DNA of 64,000 bases, taken from Bradyrhizobium sp. 195 (GTDB lineage Bacteria; Pseudomonadota; Alphaproteobacteria; Rhizobiales; Xanthobacteraceae). The DNA lies in the NCBI RefSeq assembly GCF_023101665.1, contig NZ_CP082162.1, positions 1 through 64,000 of the forward strand, in the 5' to 3' direction. Positions 8,454 through 17,501 of the stretch are shown here, piece after piece (position 1 is the first letter of the stretch; each line of letters opens with the position of its first letter). Made by a program: the position numbers and the translations under genes. The notes under the pieces were generated by a model. That model was not told the origin of the DNA, made no database searches, and saw only the letters and a list, made by a program, of their open reading frames with translations.

Positions 8454-9512
8454 TCAGGCCGAAATCGCGTTGGGTTTCGGACGGCTTCGCGAGTATGTCC
8501 AGAGCGCCGCGCGGATAGGCTGCCATAGCAGCCAAAGCATCGGTCGCAGGAACCAGTACAAGATCCGGAAGAGGAGCAGGTAGGCGAAGAAGATGCACAC
8601 CAGACCGTTCAATCCGACTTGTTCCGCGGCCCAACCCACGGCCGAGGCGAGCAGCGTCGGATGGGTGAGGACCACGTAGAGAACCGCTGCATTCCCTACC
8701 GGGCCGATTGCGACAGTGCCGATCGTTCGAAGGATCTTCGTCGCGTTAGTGGCCACAAAGCGTGGAGAGCTCCTACCTGTGGCTACCTCAGCGACCCGCG
8801 CCTCCTTCGCAAGCAGTCCGACGCCGCCTGCCACGACGGCGACATCCAATGCGGCGCCACCGTAGTCTTTCCAGGTCGGCGATTCTCCGCGTGCCCAGAC
8901 CGTTTCAAGTTTGTGAATTCCGCCGAGGATCAGGTTCTTGGTACCGAGCACGGTCGCCTCTATCGATTTCCGCTTGGCGCGACCGTCGACGACCTCGAAC
9001 TCAGCCAACACCTCGGAGCCGCGCTCGTCGAGCTCTTGTATGGCCATCAGGCCCATTTGCTCGCCGCTGGGCGCACCCCACGTCGGCATTTGTCCCTGCG
9101 ACACCCGCGCGATAGCTCCTTGCAACACGGCATTCGCGCGGTATCGGTTCGAACCGTTCTCAACGAAGTAACCAACGACCGGAACGACCATTTGCCCGTA
9201 GCGCTCGAAGACGGCTTGAAAGAGAGGGTCTTCACCGTACAACGCAAACACGTTCTGGGCGCTTGCCGGGTATCTCCGTGCAGCCTCCATCGCGATCAGT
9301 CCGTAGGCCGTACAAATCGACAGAACCTCGAGATCGAGAGAATCGGCATACGCTTTCGACAACGGGCATTTGGTTCCCGGCTTCGAAATCTCCTCCGAGA
9401 CCGCCGTTCGCGCCGCCATTTGCTTGAAGTCATGCCAATCGGTGGCCGTAGCCATGAAGCCCGCCGCTACGCCGATCAGGAGCAAAGGTATTGCGATGGA
9501 CTTCTTGAGCAC
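8454..9512 (-). CDS. Membrane protein of unknown function
   Basis: 352 residues. A single hydrophobic N-terminal segment (about 6-24) acts as signal or anchor. A mainly helical soluble region follows with two cysteines. The C-terminal third is strongly hydrophobic: a VAVVAGGVGLL stretch, VAIGPVGNAAVLYVVL, then a long LVCIFFAYLLLFRILYWFL segment followed by tryptophan-rich residues. I do not recognise a family. It stands alone, divergent from the ATP-grasp-like gene, in the cargo region right of the tRNA-Glu remnant. Confidence 0.7.
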   Translation of the reverse strand: MLKKSIAIPLLLIGVAAGFMATATDWHDFKQMAARTAVSEEISKPGTKCPLSKAYADSLDLEVLSICTAYGLIAMEAARRYPASAQNVFALYGEDPLFQAVFERYGQMVVPVVGYFVENGSNRYRANAVLQGAIARVSQGQMPTWGAPSGEQMGLMAIQELDERGSEVLAEFEVVDGRAKRKSIEATVLGTKNLILGGIHKLETVWARGESPTWKDYGGAALDVAVVAGGVGLLAKEARVAEVATGRSSPRFVATNATKILRTIGTVAIGPVGNAAVLYVVLTHPTLLASAVGWAAEQVGLNGLVCIFFAYLLLFRILYWFLRPMLWLLWQPIRAALWTYSRSRPKPNAISA

Positions 9513-9770
9513 CGGGCACCTCGAACTTCATAGATTCGCTTGTTCAGTACCCCGCAAAAGCGCCCAATCCTTGACGAGCTGGACTGCCACACCACCAGCG
9601 CTGGGTGCCTATCCGAAACCGAGTAGTTGACCAGGCCGGCGCTGGCGCAGACGCAGCGCAGCTTGAAGGATCCAGGCGACCTCACGTAGACTACCCGAGC
9701 GGGATCAAGCAGACTCCCGCCGAGACTTCGGTCCAAGCTCTGCGCAGCACGCAACACGTGGAGCTCGCGC

Positions 9771-10805
9771 ATGGACACCCAAAGACCACCCTTTTCCCGA
9801 CGTACCGTCGCCATCCTCTCGCGAGGAGATGCCGTCGCGCGTCGAGATGCGGCCCCGACAAACGGCCGCTTCGTCGACGTCTTCGAAGCGCTCGCCGCCG
9901 TCGGCGTCGAAGCGCGCCCCGCGATCTACGACGAAAGCTTCGCCGACGCCGTCCGCGAGCAGTTGCTCGCCGTGGACGGCGTACTCGTCTGGGTCAACCC
10001 CATCCAAGACGGCCGAAACCGCTCCGGTCTCGACGCCCTGCTGCGCGACGTCGCCGCGCAGGGCGTCTGGGTGAGCGCGCACCCCGACGTCATCCTCAAG
10101 ATGGGCACCAAGGAGGTCCTGTACCGCACCCGCTCGATGGGATGGGGAAGCGACACAGCGCTCTATCAAACCGCCGAAGCGATGCGCGCCGAGTTGCCGA
10201 GGCGGCTTGCCGCCGGTCCGCGCGTGATCAAGCGCAACCGGGGTAACGGCGGGCAGGGTGTCTGGAAGGTCGAGAGGTTGCCGACCTTCCCCATGATCAG
10301 AGTGCTCGACGCGACCAAGGACACGCCCGAGGAATTGACGCTGGATGATTTTCTCCGTCGCTGTGCGGAGTATTTCGAAGGCGGCAGCGTGATCGATCAA
10401 CCGTTCCAGCCCCGCCTGAGCGAAGGCGTCGTGCGCTGCTACATGGCTGGCGATCGGTGCGCGGGTTTCGGCCATCACAAGGTCAAGGCCCTGGTCGACT
10501 CGCCGGCCGCACGCGCCGGGGCCGGGCCGCGGCTCTACACGTCCAACGTCGACCCGCGCTTCCAGCGGCTGCGCCGGCTGATGGAAGATGAGTGGACGCC
10601 GCAGCTAACCTCGCTGCTGGATATTGCCCGAGGTGATCTGCCAGCGATCTGGGATGCCGACTTCATGCTCGGCCCTGTCCAGACGGACGGGAGCGACAGC
10701 TACGTGCTCGGCGAGATCAACGTCAGCTCGGTGCATCCCTACCCGGACGAGGCGCCGGCGGAGATCGCCAGGCGGGTTGCCGATCGGTTGCAGCTTAAGA
10801 TTTGA
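9771..10805 (+). CDS. ATP-grasp-like protein (Cj0069-type)
   Basis: 344 residues, ATG preceded by GGAG with a seven-base spacer. The fold pattern is ATP-grasp-like: an N-terminal Rossmann-type half (RRTVAILSRGD, G-V-L-V-W-V-N-P), a central K-M-G-T-K and V-I-K-R-N-R-G-N-G-G-Q-G-V segment matching an ATP-grasp glycine loop, and a C-terminal D-A-D-F-M-L-G-P and L-G-E-I-N-V-S-S motif with acidic metal ligands. It resembles proteins annotated as Cj0069 family. The substrate is unknown. Only three bases separate it from the ABC ATPase gene, so the two were probably one operon. Confidence 0.7.
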   Translation: MDTQRPPFSRRTVAILSRGDAVARRDAAPTNGRFVDVFEALAAVGVEARPAIYDESFADAVREQLLAVDGVLVWVNPIQDGRNRSGLDALLRDVAAQGVWVSAHPDVILKMGTKEVLYRTRSMGWGSDTALYQTAEAMRAELPRRLAAGPRVIKRNRGNGGQGVWKVERLPTFPMIRVLDATKDTPEELTLDDFLRRCAEYFEGGSVIDQPFQPRLSEGVVRCYMAGDRCAGFGHHKVKALVDSPAARAGAGPRLYTSNVDPRFQRLRRLMEDEWTPQLTSLLDIARGDLPAIWDADFMLGPVQTDGSDSYVLGEINVSSVHPYPDEAPAEIARRVADRLQLKI

Positions 10806-10808
10806 CGC

Positions 10809-11537
10809 ATGCTGACGGTCAGCGAGCTCAAGCGCTTGCACATCTCCGTGTCATTCGACCTGCAGGACGGCGAATGCGTCGCCCTGCAGGGACCATCCGG
10901 GGTCGGGAAGACTTTGCTGCTTCGCTCCATCGCGGACCTCGATCCGAACGAAGGAGCGGTCAAGCTGGACGGAACGTTGAGAGAGGCGATGCCAGCCCCC
11001 GCCTGGCGAAAGCAAGTGACCTACCTCGCCGCCGAGCCCGGATGGTGGTCCGACACCGTGCAAGAGCACTTCGCGAGCTGGGATCATGCCCTACCGCTGG
11101 TCAAGCGCCTGGGGTTGTCGGACGACTGCGGGCCTTGGCCGATCCAAAGACTTTCGACCGGGGAGAGACAACGCTTGGGGCTTGCGCGGGCGCTCATGCT
11201 GCGATCGAGGGTGCTTCTGCTGGACGAGCCAACTTCGGCGCTCGACCCGGGATCCGCCGCTGCCGTGGAATCCTTCCGAAGGGTGCCGCAGTCGATCTAC
11301 GAGGGCGCTCGCGACATGGCGCGCCAGATCGCAAGCTCGTGGGAGGGGCGCACCTCGCGTCGGCTTCGCAAGAAGATCGAGATGCTGTTCGCGCACCTCA
11401 AGCGTATTCTCAAGCTCGACCGTTTACGCTTACGAGGTCCAAACCGCGCGCGCGACGAGTTCACTCTCGCGGCCACCGCCCAGAACCTTCGCAAGATGGC
11501 CAAGCTGATCCCGATGCAAACCATCAGGCCCGCATAA
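10809..11537 (+). pseudogene. YbbL/FetA-like ABC ATPase truncated and fused to a transposase C-terminus
   Basis: Residues 1 to about 155 are an ABC ATPase of the YbbL/FetA type. Walker A is GPSGVGKT near residue 29, the signature LSTGERQRLGLAR is intact, and Walker B is VLLLDEPTSALD. After GSAAAVE the protein changes abruptly to about 85 residues typical of a DDE transposase tail (S-I-Y-E-G-A-R-D-M-A-R, K-K-I-E-M-L-F-A-H-L-K-R-I, R-L-R-G-P, L-A-A-T-A-Q-N-L-R). The ATPase thus lost its C-terminal helices and its usual YbbM permease partner is absent. The fused frame stays open, so a chimeric protein could still be made. Confidence 0.75.
11280..11537 (+). mobile_element. Insertion-sequence remnant (IS1182-like transposase 3' end)
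   Basis: Encodes only the last part of a DDE transposase, in frame with the ABC ATPase upstream. The K-K-x-E-M-L-F-A-H-L-K block and the following L-x-x-A-A-T-A-Q-N-L-R-K motif are characteristic of IS1182-type transposases; the family call is from memory of these motifs. The 5' part of the element is missing, so it cannot move by itself. The junction with the ATPase lies within about 20 bases of 11280. Confidence 0.6.
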
Positions 11538-11923
11538 AGGGCTGATACAGCCGTTCGCTCGCATCCACGCTGGCGCCAATACATCGGATTGCTGCCTTTT
11601 TCAACGGAATCGGCCCTGAGCCAACCCCGAGAACTATCGCCATCTCTGCTGTTCGCGGGTAAACGGACGTTGTTCCACTCAGGGGCTGACTGCTACTTCT
11701 GACGCAAACCGGCCGTTTCGCGCGACGACGGGGCCAAAGATTGCCATGGGGAAACGCCCAGACCTCAATGAACTTGGCGACACAGATCCTAGGAGGCTCT
11801 CCAACTTGCAGCATTTTGTTTTCGCTTCAAACGTTCTCAAATGCCTGCCATCGTCAAGGCTCATATGTGAAAGGACGACACCAGCGCCTCGTCCGTGCGA
11901 CCAAACACCAAGGAGGAAACGTT
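11538..11923. other. Intergenic region after IS remnant
   Basis: No convincing gene. The first 150 bases probably still belong to the insertion-sequence end. The last part carries the AGGAGG ribosome-binding site of the next gene at 11911-11916. Confidence 0.4.
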
Positions 11924-12868
11924 ATGAGCGCGATCTGGTCGGAAATCCCCTACGAGGCATGGCGAGAAACCTGTTCCGCGCTTCATTTGTACTGCCAAGT
12001 TGTCGGCAAGTATCGGCTCGCGAGGACGCCGTGGGTCAACCATTCATGGCACGCAACTTTCTACGTGAATGCTCGCGGGCTCACGACTTCACTTGTTCCT
12101 GACGCCTCAGGTATCGAGATCACCTTTGATCTCTCCCGTCATATCGTGATCGGAGAGGCCTCTGACGGGCGCCGGGTTGAAATGGCGCTCGGGCCGATGT
12201 CCGTTGCCGACTTTCACGCCCGGTTCTGTGAGTTGGTAGGACGTCTCGGCGGTACTCCGGAGTTCGACGGCCGGCCCAATGAAGTCCCCGATCCGATCCC
12301 CTTCCAGGAGGACCGTCAGGTCCGACCCTATGATGCAGACGCCGTGACGCGGTTCTTCAGGGCCCTGGTCGCGATCGACGGTGTGTTTCACCGTTTTCGG
12401 ACGGGCTTCACCGGTAAGGTAAGTCCGGTCCATCTCTTTTGGGGCAGCTTCGATCTCGCGGTGACGCGCTTCTCCGGACGTCCTGCTCCGCTTCACCCGG
12501 GGGGCGTACCGGGTTTACCGGACGAAGTGACGCGCGAGGCCTACAGTGATGAAGTCTCATCCGCCGGCTTCTGGCCGGGCGGAGGCGGCACAGACTTTGC
12601 GGCTTTCTACTCCTATGCCTATCCCACTCCGAACGGTTTTGCTGACCAACAGATTTTGCCGACGGGCGCATATTTCGATCAGAAGCTCGGGGAATATCTT
12701 CTGGCCTACGACGTTGTGAGGAAGTCGGGCGATCCGGAGGCGACGCTCATGTCGTTTCTGGAAAGCACCTATCGGGCAGCAGCCGATGTCGGACGTTGGG
12801 ATCGGGCCGCGCTCGAATGTCCGATTGGTCACCCCCTTCGGCCCCGTCCTCTGGATAGGAAGAAATGA
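11924..12868 (+). CDS. DUF5996-like protein
   Basis: 314 residues. The ATG at 11924 is chosen because a perfect AGGAGG lies seven bases upstream; the frame is open further 5' without such a signal. The sequence has family landmarks: W-S-E-I-P-Y-E-A-W near the start, NHSWHATFYVNARGLTTS, a central H-L-F-W-G-S-F-D-L-A-V-T-R-F-S-G-R block, and a late F-W-P-G-G-G-G-T-D-F-A-A-F-Y-S-Y-A-Y-P segment. These match proteins annotated DUF5996, whose biochemical role is unknown. It is soluble with no signal peptide. Confidence 0.75.
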   Translation: MSAIWSEIPYEAWRETCSALHLYCQVVGKYRLARTPWVNHSWHATFYVNARGLTTSLVPDASGIEITFDLSRHIVIGEASDGRRVEMALGPMSVADFHARFCELVGRLGGTPEFDGRPNEVPDPIPFQEDRQVRPYDADAVTRFFRALVAIDGVFHRFRTGFTGKVSPVHLFWGSFDLAVTRFSGRPAPLHPGGVPGLPDEVTREAYSDEVSSAGFWPGGGGTDFAAFYSYAYPTPNGFADQQILPTGAYFDQKLGEYLLAYDVVRKSGDPEATLMSFLESTYRAAADVGRWDRAALECPIGHPLRPRPLDRKK

Positions 12869-13023
12869 AGTTCGACGAGCCTTCCTCTTGATCCGGCAGA
12901 GCACCTTAAGCGCGATGTCGAGCCACGACGCTGTGCCGGCGGGGCTCCTCGTCAAACGCGAAGATATGTTGAGGATTGGCCATCGACGGCGTCGCCCGAC
13001 TGGGACCCCCTCGATATCCGCTT

Positions 13024-14553
13024 TCAACGCGCGGCTTGCGAGCCAATCGGTCGGATCCACAACCTGAGAAGAATTCCGCCTAGCAAGGAGCAGAGCGCTG
13101 CCACTTGCAACACTATGCGTAGCGCGCGTTCGAACGCTGCCGTTGCGGCTTCGGTGATGCCGGCTTGTCCGGCCAGTATTGCATTCAGTGCTTCGTTGGC
13201 TTGTGACCGCGGCGCACCGGCAAGATAATACGAAAAGCTGGCGAACAAAACGGCGCCAAGCGCCGCGACTGCAAAGAGACCTGCCACCCGGGCGACCGCG
13301 TTGTTGACGCCTGAAGCGACCCCGGCGTGGGCGTCGCCCACTGACGACATTACCATCGAGGTCAGCGGCGGGACGGTGATGGTCATGCCGATGCCAAATA
13401 CGCAGATCGCCGGAAAGGCTCCAGCCCAGTAGGATTCTCGGAAATCGGTGAAAGCCAGCAGCGCCAAACCGCAGCCTGCGATGATGGGTCCGAAGGTGAG
13501 CGACTGCTGCGGCCCGAAACGGTCGGAAAGCATGCCCGCGAATTGCGCGCCGAAAGCCATGATGAGAGCAAATGGAAGCAGCGCTGCACCGGCCTGCGTC
13601 GCGGAGTAGCCGCCGAGCCGGATCAAGCCGAACGGCAGATAATACAGCGCACCGCCGAGCGCAAAATAAAGCAAAAGCGTCAATACGTTGGCTGCGGTAA
13701 AACTGCGCGAACCGTACAGCGATAGCGGCATCATTGCTCGTGCGCCGAGCCGGGCTTCCATTGCGAGAAATAACACGAGCAATACAAATCCCAATCCGAG
13801 CGCGCCGAGTACGGTTCTGTCAGAAAATCCCGACGCCGGAATGGCGCCAAGCCCCCAGGTGATAGCGGCAAGACCGGCGGCGACCGTGGCCGCTCCGGCC
13901 CAGTCCAGCGATTCTGCGTTGTCATTTCGGCTTTCGCCTGCGAAGCTCGCAAGTCCCGCCGCGACGGCCGCCAGCGGCACATTGAGCAGAAAAATCGCAC
14001 GCCACGACACCTGATCGACCAGCCAGCCGCCCAGTACCGGGCCGACGGCAGCGGTCAGCGCGCCGACACCAGCCCATACTCCGATCGCATGGTCGCGCTC
14101 GCGCTCGTCAAAAGTCGCTCCCAACATCGCGAGGCTTGCCGGGATGAGGAGCGCGGCGCCAACCCCTTGGATTGCGCGGCTTGCGACTAGCACCGTGATA
14201 TTCGGTGACAGGCCGCACGTAATGGAGGCCATGGTGAATATCGCAATGCCGAGAACAAAGATGCGTCGACGACCGTAAAGATCGGCAGCCGCCCCTCCAA
14301 CCAGCACCATAGCGCTTAGCAGCAGCAGATAGGCATTAACGATCCATTGGGTCGCGGCCACGCTTGCATGCAGGACGTGCTGCATCGCCGGCAGGGCGAT
14401 ATTCACGACCGAGCCATCGACCAATGCCATGCTTGACCCGAATATAGTCGCCGCCAGCGTCAGCCGCTTGCGTCTTTGCGACGGTGCCGCGTCAAAAGCT
14501 GGTGTCGCCCGGATGATGGTGGCCTCGCAGGGAGGTTGTGTGAAACCAATCAT
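13024..14553 (-). CDS. DHA2-family MFS multidrug efflux transporter
   Basis: 509 residues from the ATG at 14553; the frame stays open upstream but that part is out-of-frame shadow of the next gene. Fourteen hydrophobic helices are visible, as usual for drug:H+ antiporter-2 proteins. The MFS motif A-like loop ADLYGRRRIFVLG lies after helix 2, and the antiporter motif C-like GPVLGGWLVDQVSWR lies in helix 5. It probably exports hydrophobic compounds from the cytoplasm by proton antiport. A reductase-like gene lies upstream on the same strand. Confidence 0.88.
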   Translation of the reverse strand: MIGFTQPPCEATIIRATPAFDAAPSQRRKRLTLAATIFGSSMALVDGSVVNIALPAMQHVLHASVAATQWIVNAYLLLLSAMVLVGGAAADLYGRRRIFVLGIAIFTMASITCGLSPNITVLVASRAIQGVGAALLIPASLAMLGATFDERERDHAIGVWAGVGALTAAVGPVLGGWLVDQVSWRAIFLLNVPLAAVAAGLASFAGESRNDNAESLDWAGAATVAAGLAAITWGLGAIPASGFSDRTVLGALGLGFVLLVLFLAMEARLGARAMMPLSLYGSRSFTAANVLTLLLYFALGGALYYLPFGLIRLGGYSATQAGAALLPFALIMAFGAQFAGMLSDRFGPQQSLTFGPIIAGCGLALLAFTDFRESYWAGAFPAICVFGIGMTITVPPLTSMVMSSVGDAHAGVASGVNNAVARVAGLFAVAALGAVLFASFSYYLAGAPRSQANEALNAILAGQAGITEAATAAFERALRIVLQVAALCSLLGGILLRLWIRPIGSQAAR

Positions 14554-14921
14554 TGGGGTCTCGAGAAGCGTGGCTGTCGCTGTCAGCGTGCGCCCCGCGG
14601 ATACCGTTGGCAACCTCCGGTTCCGCCCATTTCGCCGAGGTCGGTCGTTCGGGTGGTCGGCAAATCCGGCAGGACGTTCCCGCTCGGGCCGACGCCGGGT
14701 CCTGGGCCCTTTTCGGAAATGGCTGCCCTGATGAGCGACGTCCGCTGTTGAGGGACTACCGGATGCGGCCGTCGGAGCAACGAAGCGAAGCAATTGACCC
14801 GTACCGGGCATCATCCCTCCGGGCGCCTCCGCCAGCCGCAGGCCCTGATACACACGCTCGCGTTTGGTTTGAGGCGCGAATCCCAAGGCGGGATATGGCC
14901 CCGAGTAGAAGCGCTCGCCGG
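14554..14921. other. Intergenic region upstream of the efflux pump
   Basis: No gene is supported here. Open frames on both strands are compositional shadows. Two stretches (about 14690-14760 and 14770-14840) have the look of degenerate intergenic repeats common in rhizobial genomes, but I cannot confirm copies elsewhere from this window. Confidence 0.3.
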
Positions 14922-15572
14922 CTACGCTGGCGTTCGTGCGATGGTGATATGGGTCGCATTCTCGCCCGCCACTCGCGCAATCGGCGCGTAGCCGAGGGCC
15001 GGCAGGTCTAGACTGGCAAACAAGCTTTCGCCGGCGCCCAGCAGCACCGCCGGCAACGCCAGATTGATCTCGTCGAGCAAGCGTGACTGCAGGAATTGCC
15101 GCACCACAGAAGTGCCGCCACCGACCCGGATATCTCTGTCCTTTGCGGCCAAACGCGCCTGCGTGAGCGCGGATTCGATCCCGTCCGTCACGAAATGAAA
15201 GATAGTGCCGCCCTCCATCTCGATCGGGGCGCGCCCATGATGGGTGAGCACATATACCGGAGTGTGGTATGGCGGGTTGGGACCCCACCAACCCTTCCAG
15301 GTGTCATCCGGCCACGGGCCGCGAACCGGGCCGAACATATTCCGCCCCATGATCCAGACTCCGATATTCTCCATCGAACGGCTCGCAAATCCGTCGTCGA
15401 CACCGGTGCTGCCGCCCTCTTGCCCCCTCATCGAATGGAACATGCGCGTCTTGAGCATCCAGCCCGGCAACGCCATGCCACCCTCGCCGAAGGGGTTATC
15501 GAGGCTCTGATTCAGCGCGGCGCCGAACCCGTCGATCGAGACAGAGAATGCCGAGGTCCTGACTTTTCCCAT
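14922..15572 (-). CDS. Dihydrofolate reductase / RibD C-terminal family protein
   Basis: 216 residues. The pattern is that of the DHFR-like RibD_C family: FSVSIDGFGA near the start, G-V-W-I-M-G-R-N-M-F, a N-P-P-Y-H-T-P-V-Y-V-L-T-H strand, then F-V-T-D-G-I-E-S-A-L-T-Q-A-R and the glycine turn VGGGTSVVRQFL that binds NADPH. The C-terminal L-L-D-E-I-N-L-A-L-P-A-V-L-L-G-A-G motif is typical. These stand-alone proteins are NADPH-dependent reductases of mostly unknown substrate. Confidence 0.88.
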   Translation of the reverse strand: MGKVRTSAFSVSIDGFGAALNQSLDNPFGEGGMALPGWMLKTRMFHSMRGQEGGSTGVDDGFASRSMENIGVWIMGRNMFGPVRGPWPDDTWKGWWGPNPPYHTPVYVLTHHGRAPIEMEGGTIFHFVTDGIESALTQARLAAKDRDIRVGGGTSVVRQFLQSRLLDEINLALPAVLLGAGESLFASLDLPALGYAPIARVAGENATHITIARTPA

Positions 15573-15893
15573 GATGTCTTACTTCCAATGAGGTTGCGCC
15601 CTGAGGACGAACGGGACGACGTCGCGCCGAGCGAAAATAATTGCAGCGATAAGGGAGCCCTTTGCACGTGTTTCCGCTCTGCAACTCAGGAGCGCGGCCC
15701 CGCCCCGAATCTCGATCAATGGCGGAACGTGCAGCGCGTCATCACCGTCAAAGTTGTGCTTGCGGCAGGCTTCGATCGATCGCTCAGCAAGCTCCCGCGA
15801 GACCTAAACGGGAGCAAAACCGGGGGTTCACCTCCGGTTCAAGTCGCTTGTCCTAACGAAACCTTGCCACCGGGGACAACAGTGAGGTGGACC
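15573..15893. other. Intergenic region
   Basis: About 320 bp between divergent genes. Nothing recognisable apart from the likely promoters of the flanking genes. Confidence 0.3.
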
Positions 15894-16289
15894 ATGTCGG
15901 GTTCGAAAACTGACTTCGATCCGATCGGGATCGTGATCGATCGGCTGGACGCGTGCCGCGAACGACGTCTAGAGGACCTGCTGGCGCTCTATGCAGATCG
16001 GGCGACCCTCGATTGCTGCGACGGAAACCGCTTTATTGGCCGGTCCGGCTTGCTTCGCTATTGGCCTGGAAAGCTGCGGGCCGCAACCGGGGCAGCGTTC
16101 CTGCTCGACGAAGTCGTGCCTGAAAAAGATTATGTTCGCCTCGACTATCGCGATTACGACGGCAGCGAGGTGGGCACGAAATTCTGGTTCGACGATCAGG
16201 GCAATATCACCAGAACGCTCTGTGTTCCTCGCCGGGACGGCGCGAGATCGAAAGCCGCTCAGGTATCAGGCTATCACGCGAAGTCATGA
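15894..16289 (+). CDS. SnoaL-like / NTF2-fold protein
   Basis: 131 residues from the ATG at 15894, preceded by GTGAGGTGGACC. A longer open frame extends upstream across the reductase gene on the other strand but has no family pattern there. The protein begins with a helix (I-D-R-L-D-A-C-R-E-R-R-L-E-D-L-L-A-L-Y-A-D-R-A) and a C-C-D-G turn, followed by R-F-I-G-R-S-G-L-L-R-Y-W and the beta strands of the cone fold. SnoaL-like proteins are small ligand-binding or isomerase-like domains. The exact role is unknown. Confidence 0.7.
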   Translation: MSGSKTDFDPIGIVIDRLDACRERRLEDLLALYADRATLDCCDGNRFIGRSGLLRYWPGKLRAATGAAFLLDEVVPEKDYVRLDYRDYDGSEVGTKFWFDDQGNITRTLCVPRRDGARSKAAQVSGYHAKS

Positions 16290-16407
16290 GTTCTTCCTGC
16301 TCGGCCCATCGCGACGCCACCCGGCCGCGTTGGTGACCTTTGCTCGAGATAACAGGCCAGGCAGATCAATCTTGGTGTTGCACGGCTCACAATGATGGAG
16401 AGATGCG

Positions 16408-16587
16408 ATGTCCACGATCGCCAAATTGCAAGCACAGAAGGAGCTGCTCTTGGAGAGGCTCAAAAGCGAACCGGGACCGAACGAGCGAGAGGAAATCCAG
16501 ACGTTGCTCACGAAGATCGAGACGGCACTTAGCCTTCTCGGTCGAGAAGCTGGACCTCCGACTGAGGATTTCGGCTCGGGATCCTAA
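16408..16587 (+). CDS. Small helical protein, unknown
   Basis: 59 residues, ATG preceded by ATGGAGAG. The first 50 residues form an amphipathic helical pair rich in Leu, Lys and Glu (K-E-L-L-L-E-R-L-K-S, then R-E-E-I-Q-T-L-L-T-K-I-E). Base composition is normal for the region. I do not recognise a family, but the ribosome-binding site and coiled-coil heptads support a genuine gene. Confidence 0.55.
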   Translation: MSTIAKLQAQKELLLERLKSEPGPNEREEIQTLLTKIETALSLLGREAGPPTEDFGSGS

Positions 16588-16638
16588 ACGGCCCCCGGGG
16601 ACGAGAGTTTTATCGGGGTGAACCAGCTCATCGAAAGC

Positions 16639-17250
16639 CTACGTTCGCGGCCGCTCTCGTTCGCGCACGGCGTCTTTCGCCTGCTTGTCGGATCTGAGGC
16701 CTAGATAGACGGGCTGGCGCAGTTCACCCTTGGTGGTCCACTCGGCGAACTTTACCTCGGCTACGAGGGAAGGCCTCACCCAAGTCGTGACGGCCTCATT
16801 CTTCACCTTGGCAGGAAAAGGCGACTTCGCCGCTTTCAGCCGGGTCAGCTTAGAGTGAAGTTCTGCCAGCATCTGGTGACTGAAGCCCGTTCCCACATGG
16901 CCGATGTACCGCCATGCGTCCTTCTCCCTAACCGCAAGAACCAAGGCGCCGAAGAAGGGCCTGGTGCGTCTTGGCGCCGTGAAGCCGGACGATGACGACC
17001 TCCTGCCGCTTCGCGGTCTTGATCTTGAGCCAGTCCGGAGTCCGGCTTCCGGAGCGTACGCACTGTCGACGCGCTTCGCCATAATGCCTTCGAGGCCCCT
17101 CCGCTCGGCCTCAGCGAAGAACGTACTGCCCTTCGCCTTGCGGTGCCGACTAAAGCCGATAAGCCTGTGGCGCGGCAGAATGGCCTTAAGCCGCTTCTTG
17201 CGTTCGAGGAGAGGCCGCTTCCCCATCGCACCGTGGACGACGCCAAGAGA
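16639..17250 (-). pseudogene. ligD: LigD-type ATP-dependent DNA ligase, decayed
   Basis: Pieces of an LigD ligase module are spread over two frames. The adenylation-domain end shows R-K-K-R-L-K and GLEGIMAKRVDSAYAP, then the frame shifts for DWLKIKTAKRQEVVIV and shifts back for GFTAPRRTRPFFGALVL and the OB-fold tail (W-R-Y-I-G-H-V-G-T-G-F, PVYLGLRSDKQAKD). The catalytic-lysine region is missing or unrecognisable. Two compensating frameshifts and the lost N-terminus make this a pseudogene. Intact LigD works with Ku in non-homologous end joining; no ku gene is seen here. Confidence 0.75.
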
Positions 17251-17370
17251 GCGCTCGGGGAACGAGGTCCCGTCTGGTGGAAGGACGGCTCGCCGGACCT
17301 GAACCGGCACATGGCGAAGAACACGGTCTACGCAAGGTGGTTCGCCAAGATCTTTCCTCCGGCCAGATAG
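17233..17370 (+). CDS. Small protein, unknown (possible remnant)
   Basis: A GTG-initiated 45-residue frame with the conserved-looking core ERGPVWWKDGSPDLNRHMAKNT followed by Y-A-R-W-F. The two tryptophans, the D-G-x-P-D and the N-R-H-M-x-K-N-T motif look like a real protein family that I cannot name. The start lies at the edge of the ligase remnant, so the N-terminus may have been lost. Confidence 0.45.
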   Translation: MDDAKRALGERGPVWWKDGSPDLNRHMAKNTVYARWFAKIFPPAR

Positions 17371-17450
17371 GCCCCGGACATACGATCGGCTGCGGATTTG
17401 ATTTCGGATCAGCGCGACCGGTCCTTTGCCCTCCCGAACCGGGAAAAATA

Positions 17451-17475
17451 GGAACGTTGCGGCAACAGGCATGTT
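17451..17475 (+). promoter_or_regulatory. EcfG-type general stress promoter match
   Basis: GGAAC at 17451-17455 and TGTT at 17472-17475 are separated by 16 bases, close to the alphaproteobacterial EcfG consensus GGAAC-N16/17-CGTT. It lies 26 bp upstream of the start codon of the decayed response regulator, with TGGAGGACG as ribosome-binding site in between. Confidence 0.5.
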
Positions 17476-17501
17476 GTGCCCGGCCACTATTGGAGGACGA
17501 C

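Noticed and set aside
14554..15291. N-terminal 245-residue extension of the MFS transporter frame
   Set aside because: It is the shadow frame of the reductase gene on the same strand; transporter homology starts only after the ATG at 14553.
15096..15893. Long N-terminal extension of the SnoaL-like ORF on the plus strand
   Set aside because: It overlaps the well-supported reductase gene on the other strand and has no family pattern; the ATG at 15894 has a plausible ribosome-binding site.
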